A DNA stretch of 64,000 bases, taken from an uncultured Rhodospirillales bacterium. Its GTDB lineage: Bacteria; Pseudomonadota; Alphaproteobacteria; Acetobacterales; Acetobacteraceae. A program made the translations under genes and the position numbers. The notes under the pieces are model-generated. The model was not told the DNA's origin and did no database searches. It saw only the letters and a program-made list of their open reading frames with translations. This document shows, piece by piece, positions 45,364 to 58,655 of this stretch; the stretch's first letter is position 1, and the number at the start of each line of letters is the position of its first letter. The stretch is taken from contig CAILMF010000008.1 of assembly GCA_903835235.1 (NCBI GenBank), positions 90,043-154,042 on the forward strand. Direction: 5' to 3'.

Positions 45364-46764
45364 CTAGATATGGAGTGCCATCCCGTAGGCGTCCAGCACC
45401 GCCTCATGCATCGTTTCCGAAACCGTGGGATGCGGGAAGATGGTGTGCATCAGCTCGGCCTCGGTGGTCTCCATGCCGCGGGCGATGGTGTAGCCCTGGA
45501 TCATCTCGGTCACTTCCGGGCCGACCATGTGGGCGCCCAGCATCTCGCCGGTCTTGGCATCGAAGATGGTCTTGATCATGCCCTCGACCTCGCCCATCGC
45601 GATGGCCTTGCCGTTGCCGATGAAGGGGAAGCGGCCGACTTTTACTTCATGCCCTTTGGCCTTGGCCGCGGCCTCGGTCAGGCCGACGCTGGCCACCTGC
45701 GGGCGGCAATAGGTGCAGCCCGGGATATTGCCGGTGTCCATCGGGTGCGGGTGCTTGCCGGCGATGGCCTCGACGCAGACCACGGCCTCATGCATGGCCT
45801 TGTGCGCCAGCCAGGGCGGGCCGGTCAGGTCGCCGATGGCGTAGACGCCAGGCTCCCCGGTGCGGGAGAACTCGTCGACGATGATGTGGGTGCGGTCCAC
45901 CTTGATGGCGGTGCCTTCCAGGCCGATATCCTCGACATTGCCGACGATGCCGACCGCGGAGATCACCCGGTCCGCCTTGATCTCCGTGACCTTGCCGGCG
46001 ACCTCGACGATGACGGTGCAGCTTTCGCCTTCCTTGCGGACGCCCTGCACCTTGACGCCGGTCATCACCTTCATGCCCTGCTTGGTGAAGGATTTCTGCA
46101 CGAAGGCGCTGATCTCGGCATCCTCCACCGGCAGGATGCGGTCCATCGCCTCGACCAACGTGACCTCGCTGCCCATGTTGCAGAAGAAGCTGGCGAATTC
46201 GCTGCCGATGGCGCCCGAGCCGATGACCACCAGGCGCTTCGGCATCACGTTGGGCACCAGCGCCTCGCGATAGCTCCAGATCAGCTTGCCATCGGGTTCG
46301 ATGCCCGGGATGACGCGGGCGCGGGCGCCGGTGGCCAGGATGATGTGCGGCGCGGTGAGGTCGGCGACCGGCTTGCCGTCCTTGGTCACGCTCAGCTTGT
46401 TCTTGCCGGCCAGCTTGCCGGTGCCGTCGAACACGGTGATCTTGTGCTTCTTCATCAGGAACTTCACGCCATCGGTCAGTTGCTTGCTGACGGCGCGGCT
46501 GCGCTTGATGACGGCCTGGAAGTCGAAGCTGATATTCTCGGCCTTGAAGCCATAGGGGCCGAGGTTGTGCAGCAGGTGGTTGATCTCGGAGGCGCGGAGC
46601 AGCGCCTTGGTCGGGATGCAGCCCCAGTTCAGGCAGATGCCGCCGAGGTTCTCGCGCTCCACCACCGCGGCCTTCATGCCAAGTTGCGACGCGCGGATGG
46701 CCGCGACATAGCCGCCGGGGCCGCCGCCGAGGATGATGATGTCGAAGGACTGCGTCTCGGCCAT
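45364..46764 (-). CDS. lpdA: Dihydrolipoyl dehydrogenase (E3)
   Basis: E3 reoxidises dihydrolipoamide with FAD and NAD+. The 466-residue protein has the FAD motif GGGPGGYVAA (13-22), the redox-active pair C44/C49 in GGICLNWGCIPTKAL, the NAD motif IGSGAIGSEFASF and the C-terminal His-Glu pair in HTIFPHPTVSETMHEAV. It is separated from the upstream GNAT gene by a hairpin-rich 150-bp region, so its level may be tuned apart from E1 and E2. Confidence 0.96.
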   Translation of the reverse strand: MAETQSFDIIILGGGPGGYVAAIRASQLGMKAAVVERENLGGICLNWGCIPTKALLRASEINHLLHNLGPYGFKAENISFDFQAVIKRSRAVSKQLTDGVKFLMKKHKITVFDGTGKLAGKNKLSVTKDGKPVADLTAPHIILATGARARVIPGIEPDGKLIWSYREALVPNVMPKRLVVIGSGAIGSEFASFFCNMGSEVTLVEAMDRILPVEDAEISAFVQKSFTKQGMKVMTGVKVQGVRKEGESCTVIVEVAGKVTEIKADRVISAVGIVGNVEDIGLEGTAIKVDRTHIIVDEFSRTGEPGVYAIGDLTGPPWLAHKAMHEAVVCVEAIAGKHPHPMDTGNIPGCTYCRPQVASVGLTEAAAKAKGHEVKVGRFPFIGNGKAIAMGEVEGMIKTIFDAKTGEMLGAHMVGPEVTEMIQGYTIARGMETTEAELMHTIFPHPTVSETMHEAVLDAYGMALHI

Positions 46765-46800
46765 CGTGTTGCTCCTTTTCTTCACCCTCAGTCGCCGGGC

Positions 46801-46908
46801 GGGCCGCCTTCGCGGCCCTTGGCGTCGTGCGAATGCACGCTGTCGCGTGACGCCGGACTGCCGGCGGCGCCCCTTCGGGCGCTCGGCACGGGTCAAGGCC
46901 CCGTGCCG
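46801..46908 (-). promoter_or_regulatory. Hairpin cluster between the GNAT gene and lpd
   Basis: Four hairpins stand in 108 bp: GGGCCGC/GCGGCCC with a CTTC loop (46801-46818), GTGC/GCAC (about 46828-46839), GCGCCC/GGGCGC with a CTTC loop (46867-46882), and a 9-bp perfect stem CGGCACGGG/CCCGTGCCG (46884-46908). None has a T-tract in the direction of lpd transcription. They may attenuate read-through, protect mRNA ends or be repeat insertions. Confidence 0.5.
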
Positions 46909-46914
46909 TCCTTT

Positions 46915-47406
46915 TCATTCAATCAGGCGCGCCAGGGCGTCGCCGGAAAGGCTCATCATGTCCCATTCGCCCGGGTCGCCCTTGGCGCCCAGGCGTTGAT
47001 AGAAGGCGATGGAGGGCGCGTTCCACTTCAGCACGCGCCAGTCGATCTGGCGGCCGTCCTCGGCCTTGAGGCGCCGCGCCAGTTCCGCGAAGAGCGCCTT
47101 CCCGAGGCCGGAGCCGCGATGCTCGGCACTGACAAAAAGGTCTTCCAGGAAGTAGCCGGGGTGGCAGGTGAAGGTGCTGATGGTGGTGTGGTACAGCGCC
47201 ACACCGACCACCCGGCCGCCGGCTTCGGCGACGATGGCCTGGGCGTAGGGGCGCGGGCCGAACAGCACGCGGTGATAGTCCGCCGGCGTGGCGGTGAACT
47301 TGTCCAGCTTGCGCTCATACTCCGCCAGGCCGCGCACCAGGCGATGCACCTCGGCCACGTCGGCCGGGGTGGCGTCGCGCAGGGTGAAGGCTGGGGTGGC
47401 GGTCAC
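46915..47406 (-). CDS. GNAT-family N-acetyltransferase
   Basis: The 163-residue protein shows the GNAT acetyl-CoA fold: [37 protein letters not shown] carries the pyrophosphate loop R/Q-x-x-G-x-G, and the C-terminus has [34 protein letters not shown] is typical of the diamine acetyltransferase-like group. It starts at a GTG overlapping the pdhC stop (GTGA). A place inside the pyruvate dehydrogenase operon, coupled to E2, is unusual. The substrate is unknown. Confidence 0.88.
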   Translation of the reverse strand: MTATPAFTLRDATPADVAEVHRLVRGLAEYERKLDKFTATPADYHRVLFGPRPYAQAIVAEAGGRVVGVALYHTTISTFTCHPGYFLEDLFVSAEHRGSGLGKALFAELARRLKAEDGRQIDWRVLKWNAPSIAFYQRLGAKGDPGEWDMMSLSGDALARLIE

Positions 47407-48695
47407 AGCATCAGGCTCAGCGGTTCCTCGATGATGCCCTTCAGCGCCTGGATGAACTCGGCGGCCAGGGCGCCGTCGATCACGCGATGGTCCACGCTCA
47501 GCGTGCAGGTCATCACGGTGGCGATGGCCAGCGCACCGTCCTTCACCACCGGGCGCTGCTGGCCGGCGGCCACGGCCAGGATGCCGGCCTGCGGCGGGTT
47601 GATGATGGCGCTGAAGCTGGTGACGCCATACATGCCCATGTTGGAGATGCTGAAGCCGCCGCCCTGGAACTCCTCGGGCTTCAGTTTTCCGAGTTTGGCG
47701 CGGGCGGCCAGGTCCTTCATCTCGTTGCTGATGGCGGCCAGGCCCTTGCCGTCGGCCTTGCGGATGATCGGCGTGATCAGGCCGGTGGGGGTGGAGACGG
47801 CGATGCTGATATCGACATCGTCGTACTGGATCATCGCGTCATCGGTCCAGCTGGCGTTGACCGTGGGGAAGCGACGCAGCGCCACGGCGGTGGCCTTGAT
47901 GACCAGGTCGTTGACCGAGAGCTTGAAGGCGCCCGGATCATTATCCCCTTTGGCCTTCGGCGACTTGGCGTTGAGGTCGGCGCGCAGTTTCAGCAGCGCG
48001 TCGATCTCGATATCCATCGAGACGTAGAAATGCGGGATGGTCTGCTTCGCCTCCGAGAGCCGGCGGGCGATGACCTTGCGGATGCTGCTGTGCGGCACCG
48101 CGGTATGCGCAGCGGTGATGACCGGAACCGGGGCCTTGGGTGCCGGGGCGGCAACCGGGGCGGGCACGGCGGCGGCGGGCGCGGCCTTGGGGCGGCCCAT
48201 CGCGGCTTCCACATCGGCCTTCACGATACGCCCATTCGGGCCGCTGCCCTGCACGCCCGAGAGGTCCAGCCCGGCCTGGGCGGCCATGCGGCGGGCCAGC
48301 GGGCTGGCGAAGACATGGGCGCCGGCGGCGGGGGCCGGTGCTGCGGCCGGCGCTGCCGCCGGGGCCGGTGCGGCGGCCGGAGCAGCGGCGGCAGGCGCCG
48401 GGGCGGCGGCCGGCTTCGCCGCAGCGGGCGCGGCGCCGGTCGGCGCGGCCTCGCCCTTCTCCACCAGCACCGCGATGGGCTGGTTGACCTGCACGCCGGC
48501 GGTGCCATCGGGCACCAGGATTTTGCCCAGCACGCCCTCGTCCACGGCTTCCACTTCCATGGTCGCCTTGTCGGTCTCGATCTCGGCGATGATGTCGCCG
48601 GCCTTGACCTGGTCGCCTTCCTTCTTCAGCCAGCGCGCCAGCGTGCCCTCCGTCATGGTCGGGCTGAGCGCGGGCATCAGGATGTTCGTGGCCAT
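47403..48695 (-). CDS. pdhC: Pyruvate dehydrogenase E2, dihydrolipoyl acetyltransferase
   Basis: E2 carries acetyl groups from E1 to CoA. The 430-residue protein has one lipoyl domain (K43 in [13 protein letters not shown]), an Ala/Pro swinging linker of about residues 80-130, the E1/E3-binding domain ([24 protein letters not shown] with [12 protein letters not shown]) and the catalytic core with the HRxxDG motif as [15 protein letters not shown]. The gene lies 13 bp after pdhB and overlaps the GNAT gene. Confidence 0.96.
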   Translation of the reverse strand: MATNILMPALSPTMTEGTLARWLKKEGDQVKAGDIIAEIETDKATMEVEAVDEGVLGKILVPDGTAGVQVNQPIAVLVEKGEAAPTGAAPAAAKPAAAPAPAAAAPAAAPAPAAAPAAAPAPAAGAHVFASPLARRMAAQAGLDLSGVQGSGPNGRIVKADVEAAMGRPKAAPAAAVPAPVAAPAPKAPVPVITAAHTAVPHSSIRKVIARRLSEAKQTIPHFYVSMDIEIDALLKLRADLNAKSPKAKGDNDPGAFKLSVNDLVIKATAVALRRFPTVNASWTDDAMIQYDDVDISIAVSTPTGLITPIIRKADGKGLAAISNEMKDLAARAKLGKLKPEEFQGGGFSISNMGMYGVTSFSAIINPPQAGILAVAAGQQRPVVKDGALAIATVMTCTLSVDHRVIDGALAAEFIQALKGIIEEPLSLML

Positions 48696-48708
48696 GGTGC
48701 GCGCCCCC

Positions 48709-50085
48709 TTACTTGTACGTCACGCGTTTCGCGGCTTCGACAATCTCCGGCACCGTCGGCAGCGCCAGCTTTTCCAGGTTGGCGGCGTAGGGCATCGGGA
48801 TGTCCTTGCCGCAGACCCGCACCGGCGGCGCGTCCAGCCAATCCCAGGCGGCCTCGGTCACCTGCATCGCCACTTCCGTGCCGATATTGGCGTAGGGCCA
48901 GCCTTCCTCCACCGTCACCAGGCGGTTGGTCTTCTTCACTGACGCCGCGATGGTATCGACATCCAGCGGGCGGATGCTGCGGAGGTTGACGACCTCGGCC
49001 TCGATCCCCTGCTTGGCCAGTTCCTCGGCCGCGCTCATCGCCCAGGACACGGCGATGGAATAGGCGACGAGGGTGACGTCCTTGCCCACGCGCTCCACCT
49101 TGGCGCGGCCGATGGGCAGGATGAAGTCCTCATCCACCGGGCAGTCGAAGGTCTGGCCGTAGAGGATCTCGTTTTCCAGCACGATCACCGGGTTCGGGTC
49201 GCGGATGGCGGCGCGCAGCAGGCCCTTGGCGTCGGCGGCGCTCCAGGGCGCCACCACCTTCAGGCCCGGCACATGCGCGTACCAACTCGCATAACACTGG
49301 CTGTGCTGCGCGGCCACGCGGCTGGCGGCGCCGTTGGGGCCGCGGAACACGATGGGGCAGCCCAGCTGGCCGCCGCTCATGTACAGCGTCTTGGCGGCGC
49401 TGTTGATGATGTGGTCGATGGCCTGCATCGAGAAGTTGAAGGTCATGAACTCGACGATGGGCTTCAGCCCGGTCATCGCCGCGCCCACCGCCATACCCGT
49501 AAAACCGTGCTCGGTGATCGGCGTGTCGATCACGCGCTTGGCGCCGAACTCGTCCAGCAGGCCCTGGCTGATCTTGTAGGCGCCCTGGTACTGAGCGACT
49601 TCCTCGCCCATCAGGAACACGTCGCCGTCGCGGCGCATCTCGGCGGCCATGGCGTCGCGCAGCGCTTCACGCACCGTGGTCGGCTTGGTCTCGCCCCAGT
49701 CCTTTTCCGGCGCGGCAGCAACCGCGGTGGGCGCCATCGGCGCGGCGGCGGCCGGGGCCGGCGGGGCGGTGCCCCCACCCTGCCCTCCCCCGCTCGCGGG
49801 GGAGGCTTGGGGAGCGGCGGCAGGCGCCGGCGCGGCTTGGCCGGCGCCGCCGTTCAGCTCGGCAATCGGGGAGTTCACCGCCACACCCTCGGTGCCCTCG
49901 GGCACCAGAATGCGGGTCAGCGTACCCTCGTCCACCGCTTCCACTTCCATCGTGGCCTTGTCGGTCTCGATCTCGGCGAGCACGTCGCCGGACTTCACCA
50001 CATCGCCTTCCTTCTTCAGCCAGCGCGCCAGCTTGCCCTCGGTCATCGTCGGGCTCAGCGCCGGCATCAAGATCGCGGTCGCCAT
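48709..50085 (-). CDS. pdhB: Pyruvate dehydrogenase E1 beta with N-terminal lipoyl domain
   Basis: The 458-residue protein joins a lipoyl domain (residues 1-80, K43) through a linker to a full E1-beta (from about 133: [36 protein letters not shown]). This architecture is standard in alphaproteobacteria. The TPP-contacting region and C-terminal transketolase domain are complete ([13 protein letters not shown]). Unusual is the linker part at residues about 94-108, rich in Gly and Ser ([13 protein letters not shown]), whose DNA is a copy of the palindromic repeat found at 20.9 kb. Confidence 0.96.
   Translation of the reverse strand: MATAILMPALSPTMTEGKLARWLKKEGDVVKSGDVLAEIETDKATMEVEAVDEGTLTRILVPEGTEGVAVNSPIAELNGGAGQAAPAPAAAPQASPASGGGQGGGTAPPAPAAAAPMAPTAVAAAPEKDWGETKPTTVREALRDAMAAEMRRDGDVFLMGEEVAQYQGAYKISQGLLDEFGAKRVIDTPITEHGFTGMAVGAAMTGLKPIVEFMTFNFSMQAIDHIINSAAKTLYMSGGQLGCPIVFRGPNGAASRVAAQHSQCYASWYAHVPGLKVVAPWSAADAKGLLRAAIRDPNPVIVLENEILYGQTFDCPVDEDFILPIGRAKVERVGKDVTLVAYSIAVSWAMSAAEELAKQGIEAEVVNLRSIRPLDVDTIAASVKKTNRLVTVEEGWPYANIGTEVAMQVTEAAWDWLDAPPVRVCGKDIPMPYAANLEKLALPTVPEIVEAAKRVTYK
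49763..49805. repeat. Palindromic repeat copy inside the pdhB linker
   Basis: A 9-bp stem CCTCCCCCG/CGGGGGAGG with loop CTCG (49784-49805), preceded by GGGGCGGTGCCCCCACCC (49763-49780). The same order occurs at about 20909-20957 with a three-base indel and a few substitutions. It keeps the reading frame and encodes residues about 94-108 of PdhB. Confidence 0.75.
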
Positions 50086-50086
50086 G

Positions 50087-51115
50087 CTACTTCGCCTCCA
50101 ACAGCACGTCGGTCCACAACTCGGCCGCGGCCGGCTCCGGGCTGGCCTGGGCGAAGTCCGCCGCGTCCTGCACGATCACCTTCACCTCGTCGTCGATCTT
50201 CTTCAGCTCCGCCTCGGTCACCGCCAGCTCCAGCAGCACGTTGCGCGCGGTCTCGATGCAGTCATGCTGCTCGCGCATCTTCTGCACTTCCTCACGCGTG
50301 CGGTACTTCGCGGGGTCGGACATGGAATGGCCGCGGTAGCGGTAGGTCTTCATCTCCAGCAGGTAGGGGCCGCGGCCCTCGCGGCAGTACTGCGCCGCAC
50401 GCTCGCCGGCTTCCTTCACGGCGGAGACGCTCATGCCGTCCACCTGTTCGCCCGGAATGCCCCAGGGGGAGCCGTTCTTGGACAGGTCGTGGCTGGCGCT
50501 GGCGCGCTCCACTGACGTGCCCATGCCGTATTTGTTGTTCTCGATCACGAAGATCACCGGCAGCTTCAGCAGCGCCGCCAGGTTGAAGCTTTCGAAGCAC
50601 TGGCCCTGGTTGCTGGCGCCTTCGCCGAAATAGGCCACCGCGACGCCCTTGTTGCCGCGATACCAGTTGGCAAAGCCGAGCCCGGCGCCGATGGAGACCT
50701 GGGCGCCGACGATCCCGTGGCCGCCATAAAAGCCCTTCTCCCGGCTGAACATGTGCATGGAGCCGCCCTTGCCGCGGCTATAGCCACCCTCGCGCCCCGT
50801 GAGTTCGGCCATCACGCCGCGGGCTTCCATGCCGGTGGCCAGCATGTGGCCGTGGTCGCGGTAGCTGGTGACCACCTGGTCACCCTTCTCCAGGCACATC
50901 TGCATGCCCACGACGACCGCTTCCTGGCCGATATACAGGTGGCAGAAACCACCGATCAGGCCCATGCCATAGAGCTGGCCGGCCTTCTCCTCGAAGCGGC
51001 GGATCAGCAGCATGTCGCGGTAGGCCTGCTGCCATTGCTCCTTGGACAGCACCGGTTCCCTGTTGGAACCCTTGGCTCGACGCTTGGGCGTCGCGCTTTC
51101 GGTTGCCTGGACCAT
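50087..51115 (-). CDS. pdhA: Pyruvate dehydrogenase E1 alpha
   Basis: E1-alpha binds TPP and decarboxylates pyruvate together with PdhB. The 342-residue protein shows the TPP motif as [33 protein letters not shown] (GEG in place of GDG, with the closing NN), [12 protein letters not shown], and the phosphorylation-loop region [19 protein letters not shown] take the ATG at 51115 with its AGGGGAGGG site instead of a GTG twelve codons upstream. It is first in pdhA-pdhB-pdhC-GNAT-lpd-lipA-COQ10. Confidence 0.95.
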   Translation of the reverse strand: MVQATESATPKRRAKGSNREPVLSKEQWQQAYRDMLLIRRFEEKAGQLYGMGLIGGFCHLYIGQEAVVVGMQMCLEKGDQVVTSYRDHGHMLATGMEARGVMAELTGREGGYSRGKGGSMHMFSREKGFYGGHGIVGAQVSIGAGLGFANWYRGNKGVAVAYFGEGASNQGQCFESFNLAALLKLPVIFVIENNKYGMGTSVERASASHDLSKNGSPWGIPGEQVDGMSVSAVKEAGERAAQYCREGRGPYLLEMKTYRYRGHSMSDPAKYRTREEVQKMREQHDCIETARNVLLELAVTEAELKKIDDEVKVIVQDAADFAQASPEPAAAELWTDVLLEAK

Positions 51116-51439
51116 GCGGTCCCTCCCCTGTTCGGTCTGCGGTGTCGTCACGACTTAAGGGCGAGTTTGCGGAGGCGCAAGCAGGGGAGCAACGGAAAAA
51201 AGCCTGATTGTGCAATGCGGTAGAGAGATTAACTCGTTATTGGTTAACGGCAGTGGTGCCCGAATTCGCGCCTTCGCAATACCGCTAAACCCGCCGGCCA
51301 AGGGACGCAAGATTCGCAAAGTGTGGCCGCGGCAAGACGCAGCATTGCGCCAGGCCAGGGGTCTGCGAATTTTATCGGACAGGCTTCCCGCCAGGCGCCG
51401 GGCGACGGGCCGCCGCCGCCACCCCGAGGCGAACGGCAC
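51116..51439 (-). promoter_or_regulatory. 324-bp upstream region of the pdh operon
   Basis: No gene is visible. The region holds a dyad TTAAC-9-GTTAA (about 51229-51247) in an AT-richer patch that also has GGAAAAAAGCC, the most promoter-like part of the gap for the minus-strand pdhA gene. The dyad could be an operator, but I cannot name a regulator. The rest is GC-rich with no clear terminator for ftsB. Confidence 0.4.
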
Positions 51440-51784
51440 CTATTGCAGGTGCTGGCCGGGCGGATAGGGGATCACGAGTTCATCGCGGCCGAACTGGTTC
51501 AGCAGCTTGCGGGCGCGCTCGTCCAGCAGGTCCAGGTCCAGGGTTTCGCCGCGCAGGCTGTTGACCCGGTTTTCCAGCTGTTGCCGCGCATCATCCAGCC
51601 GGGCCAGCCGCAGCCGCGCCTCGGCGATCTCCTGCCGCTTGGCTTCGGCCGCCAGGGTGCCGCGGTCACCATGCACGGTGTCCCACCAGATCGCGCCGCA
51701 CAGGCCGATCGCGCAGACAGGCGGGACCACGGCCATCACCGCGCGCCCGACCCAACGACCTATTTTCCCAAAGACCGGATGCAT
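51440..51784 (-). CDS. ftsB: FtsB/DivIC-family septum-formation protein
   Basis: The 114-residue protein has one N-terminal transmembrane helix (VMAVVPPVCAIGLCGAIWW at about 16-34) followed by a coiled coil (GTLAAEAKRQEIAEARLRLARLDDARQQLENRV) and a short C-terminal DLLDERARKLLNQFGRDELVI block. That is the FtsB/DivIC plan, and it would link FtsL and FtsQ at the division site. The ATG at 51784 is preferred, since 21 upstream codons lie before the membrane helix without a ribosome site. Position after eno is the usual one for ftsB. Confidence 0.88.
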   Translation of the reverse strand: MHPVFGKIGRWVGRAVMAVVPPVCAIGLCGAIWWDTVHGDRGTLAAEAKRQEIAEARLRLARLDDARQQLENRVNSLRGETLDLDLLDERARKLLNQFGRDELVIPYPPGQHLQ

Positions 51785-51905
51785 GCGGAAACAATGGCTT
51801 CCTGGTGGCAGTTGCCCCAGGGAATCAGCATCGCGCCCGCTTGGCAAGCCGCGATCGCGTGAAAGCGGCAGAATTCAACGAGTCGCGCTCATCTGCGGTT
51901 TACCC

Positions 51906-51927
51906 GCGGGGCGGTTTCGCGCCCCGC
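51906..51927 (-). terminator. Hairpin after eno
   Basis: An 8-bp perfect stem GCGGGGCG/CGCCCCGC with a 6-nt loop lies 14 bp past the eno stop. The T-run is weak, so it may be partial or only slow degradation. Confidence 0.5.
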
Positions 51928-51940
51928 AGGTTGCATCGCC

Positions 51941-53338
<1,398 letters not shown>

Positions 53339-54286
53339 CTACTGCCCGGCGCGGCGGGTCTGCTCGCCCAGCGCCACCAGGCGGTCCACCGCGCCCTCGA
53401 AGCCCGCCACCTTGGCATCGGCATCGGCGGCGCCTTCGTCCAGCGCATCATGTGCCTGGCCCAGCGAGCCCAGCAGCGAATGCACCTGCGCCAGGGTGCC
53501 CTGGGCGGGATCGCCCTCACGCAGCTCCGCCACGGTGCGGAAGATCGCGTAGCGGTCGGCCGGGCCGGCCGTGCGGTCGGACCGAACCGCGGCCAGGAAG
53601 CGGGTCTGCGCCGCATCCAGCGCCAGGCGCCGGCCGCGGATCACCGCGCGGACACCCGATTCGGTGTTGCCGCCGACCACCGCCTGCAACATCACCACCA
53701 GGGCCTTGACCTGCGGTTCCGCCTGGCTGACCACGGTGGCGAGCGATGGCCGGTTGCCGACATTCTTGGTCAGCTGCTCCGGCAGGTCGGCCAGGCTGGC
53801 AATGGCAGCCAGGCCGGCGGTGCGCACAGCCGGCGCCACGGAGACGCGGGCGGTGGCGGCCAGTTCATCCAGCGCCTTGCCGGCCGCGGCGGCCAGGTCG
53901 GCGCCGGAGGGGCTCTGCTTGGCCTGGATCGGCTGCCGCGCGGCGGCCTGGGCCAGGATATGGCCGTAGTCGCCCAGCGCGGTGAAGGCCGGTGCCAGCA
54001 CGCGGCCGGTGGTCTCCGCCACGCCGGAGGCAGAGGGCAGCAGCTGCGGCGCGGTGTTGGTGCCCACCGCATAGCCGATGGCGTTGTCTTCCCGCGTGGC
54101 CAGACGCTCGAAGGCGCTCATCCGGCCGATCGCGGTCTCCATCGCGTGGTCGGAGGCCTCGACGCTGCTGGCGAAGCGTTCGGCGGTGCCCATGCTGGCG
54201 CGGTCCGGGCCGGGCTGACGGTTCATGGGGGCGCAACCGGCGGCCAACAGGACCGGCAGGGCCAAAAGGGCATAACGGCGCGACAT
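53339..54286 (-). CDS. Helical lipoprotein of unknown function
   Basis: The 315-residue predicted lipoprotein has the signal MSRRYALLALPVLLAAGCAPM with the lipobox LAAGC. The mature part is almost wholly alpha-helical and Ala-rich, with repeated heptad-like stretches (AQAEPQVKALVVMLQAVVGG-like, LGSLGQAHDALDEGAADADAKVAGFEGAVDRLVALGEQ). I recognise no named domain. It is not obviously related to the triplet at 18-19.8 kb, though it shares their lipoprotein nature. It sits between kdsA and eno. Confidence 0.75.
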   Translation of the reverse strand: MSRRYALLALPVLLAAGCAPMNRQPGPDRASMGTAERFASSVEASDHAMETAIGRMSAFERLATREDNAIGYAVGTNTAPQLLPSASGVAETTGRVLAPAFTALGDYGHILAQAAARQPIQAKQSPSGADLAAAAGKALDELAATARVSVAPAVRTAGLAAIASLADLPEQLTKNVGNRPSLATVVSQAEPQVKALVVMLQAVVGGNTESGVRAVIRGRRLALDAAQTRFLAAVRSDRTAGPADRYAIFRTVAELREGDPAQGTLAQVHSLLGSLGQAHDALDEGAADADAKVAGFEGAVDRLVALGEQTRRAGQ

Positions 54287-54422
54287 GCGTAAATTCCTCC
54301 GCTTCAGTCTGATCGCCTGGGACGGACGCGGTGGCCGGCAAGGGCCGCCGAACACCGTGCCGGTTGGACGTAGTGCGCCGCACCCGGGGGGCGGCGTCAA
54401 GCGGTGGTTGCGGGACGGCGGT

Positions 54423-56893
<2,471 letters not shown>

Positions 56894-57029
56894 TCATAAC
56901 GTGCGCGGCAGGCCAAGGCTACCCGCATGAATCGCGGGGCCGGCATGCGGCTGGATTGCTGGGATTATGGCTGAGGCTGGTGGCCGACTCGGCGGCCGAC
57001 CAAGGGATTTGCCTGATGGCCGCGGTTGC

Positions 57030-57047
57030 CGGCGCCTTGCGGCGCCG
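57030..57047 (-). terminator. Hairpin after secG
   Basis: A 7-bp stem CGGCGCC/GGCGCCG with a four-base loop (GCAA on the minus strand, a GNRA tetraloop) lies 27 bp past the secG stop. It is embedded in further GC-rich inverted repeats (GGCCGCCGGCGCGGC). No T-tract follows. Confidence 0.4.
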
Positions 57048-57073
57048 TCTCGCGCGGCCGCCGGCGCGGCGCC

Positions 57074-57397
57074 TCAGTTGGTCGGAACGCTCGGGGCGGC
57101 GGGGGCGGCCGGCAGCGCCGGCGCCGTGGTGGTGCTGGCCGGGGCGTCCAGGATGCTGGTGGGCAGCGCCGTACCGCGATTGAGGATGGCCAGGGTCAGG
57201 CTCAGCGCGAAGAAGGCGGTGCCGAGGATGGCGGTGGTGCGGGTGAGCAGGTTGGCGGTGCCGCGGCCGGACATGAAATTGCCCATCCCCTGCGAGGAGC
57301 CGATGCCGAGCCCGCCGCCCTCGCTGCGCTGCAACAGGACGACGCCGATCAGCGCCAGGGTGACGAACAGGTGCAGGACGAGCAGGACGGTGGCCAT
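57074..57397 (-). CDS. secG: Preprotein translocase subunit SecG
   Basis: SecG is a small inner-membrane part of the SecYEG channel. The 107-residue protein has two membrane helices (VLLVLHLFVTLALIGVVLLQRSEG at 4-27 and TTAILGTAFFALSLTLAIL near 54-72) with the SecG signature LLQRSEGGGLGIG between them, then a Thr/Ala/Pro tail. The gene order tpiA-secG-pyrG is conserved in alphaproteobacteria. Confidence 0.93.
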   Translation of the reverse strand: MATVLLVLHLFVTLALIGVVLLQRSEGGGLGIGSSQGMGNFMSGRGTANLLTRTTAILGTAFFALSLTLAILNRGTALPTSILDAPASTTTAPALPAAPAAPSVPTN

Positions 57398-57461
57398 GGG
57401 AACCCCTGGGGAAGGCGGGCTTTTAGCGGGGAGTGGGCGGGATGGCCAGAGGGATGGGAAG

Positions 57462-57884
57462 CTAGGCGCGCCGGAGCACCCCGCCGCGCCAAAGCGGCAG
57501 CAGGCAGAGCACCATGATGATGACGTTGGAAACCGCGTTCAGCCAGAAGCCGGTGGCGATGGAAATGGTGCTGTCCACCAGAAACCAGGCGACCAGGCTG
57601 CCGGTCAGGCGCCGCCATATTGGGCCGCCCTCGGCGCCGAGGCGCCGCGCGGCGTCGGCGGTGACCAGCACCAGCAGGCCAAGCGCCATGGTCAGCGCAC
57701 CCATCAGGCCTACCGCGAAGCGCAGCGGCGGTTCCATGGCCGGGGCGCCGATCCCGCCCATGACCCCAAGGAGGAAGCTGGCGGGAGAACTGGTCGCCGC
57801 AAACCCGCCGGCGGCGAGGATGGCGCCGAACAGCACGACCGCCCAGCACCACAGGTTCAGCCAGTTTCGCCAAAATCCTGACAT
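57462..57884 (-). CDS. Small four-helix membrane protein, unknown
   Basis: The 140-residue protein has about four hydrophobic helices (LWCWAVVLFGAILAAGGFAA, FAVGLMGALTMALGLLVLVTA, LTGSLVAWFLVDSTISIATGF, VSNVIIMVLCLLPLW) joined by short loops and RR/K residues placed to the cytosol. I recognise no family. It lies between tpiA and secG on the same strand, an insertion into the usually adjacent pair. Confidence 0.7.
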   Translation of the reverse strand: MSGFWRNWLNLWCWAVVLFGAILAAGGFAATSSPASFLLGVMGGIGAPAMEPPLRFAVGLMGALTMALGLLVLVTADAARRLGAEGGPIWRRLTGSLVAWFLVDSTISIATGFWLNAVSNVIIMVLCLLPLWRGGVLRRA

Positions 57885-57923
57885 GCCATGCCCCTCCGGA
57901 TGTTTGCTGCCCCGCAGAGGTGG

Positions 57924-58655
57924 CTACCCCGCCGCCTTCGCAACGCCCAGGAAATCGGCCGCCACCAGCGCGGCGCCGCCGATCAGCCCGCCATCCACGT
58001 TGGGCAGTGCCAGAATGGCCTCGGCGTTGCTCGGCTTCATGCTGCCGCCGTAGAGCAGGCGCGTGGTGCCGCCCACCTGGGCGCGCATCGCCGCATGCAC
58101 CGCCGCAATGTCCTCCTCGCTCGGCACCTTCCCGGTACCGATGGCCCAGACCGGCTCATAGGCCACCACGCCGCCGGCAGCCACGAACCCCTCCGGCAGG
58201 CTGCCGGCGATCTGGCCGTGCACCACCTCAAGCGCCTGGCCGGCCTCACGCTGCGCCAGGGTCTCGCCGACGCAGATGATGGGGGTGAGGCCCGCCGCCA
58301 GCGCCGCCATGGCCTTGGCCTTTACCATGGCATCGGTCTCGCCGTGGTCGGCGCGGCGCTCGGAATGGCCCAGGATCACGTAGCTGGCGCCGCAATCCTT
58401 CAGCATGGCCGCGGCCACGTCGCCGGTATGGGCGCCCTTTTCCTTCGCATGGCAGTCCTGCGCGCCCACCGCCACGGTGCTGCCGGCCAGCATGCCGGCC
58501 AGGCCGGCCACATAGGGGAATGGCGGGCAGACCAGCAGCTCCGCCTTCACGCTGCCGGCACCGGCCACCACGGCCTTGGCCAGGTCCACCGCCTCGCGCA
58601 CCAGGGTGTTCATTTTCCAGTTGCCGGCGATCAGCGGGCGAATCCCGGGGGTCAT
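57924..58655 (-). CDS. tpiA: Triose-phosphate isomerase
   Basis: TpiA interconverts dihydroxyacetone phosphate and glyceraldehyde 3-phosphate. The 243-residue TIM barrel keeps the substrate lysine in AGNWKMN, the catalytic histidine in ILGHSERR, the base Glu in VAYEPVWAIGTGK and the phosphate loop LLYGGSMKPSNA. The ATG at 58655 is preferred over an upstream frame. It is first in the minus-strand run leading to secG and pyrG and divergent from the PpiD-like gene. Confidence 0.97.
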   Translation of the reverse strand: MTPGIRPLIAGNWKMNTLVREAVDLAKAVVAGAGSVKAELLVCPPFPYVAGLAGMLAGSTVAVGAQDCHAKEKGAHTGDVAAAMLKDCGASYVILGHSERRADHGETDAMVKAKAMAALAAGLTPIICVGETLAQREAGQALEVVHGQIAGSLPEGFVAAGGVVAYEPVWAIGTGKVPSEEDIAAVHAAMRAQVGGTTRLLYGGSMKPSNAEAILALPNVDGGLIGGAALVAADFLGVAKAAG

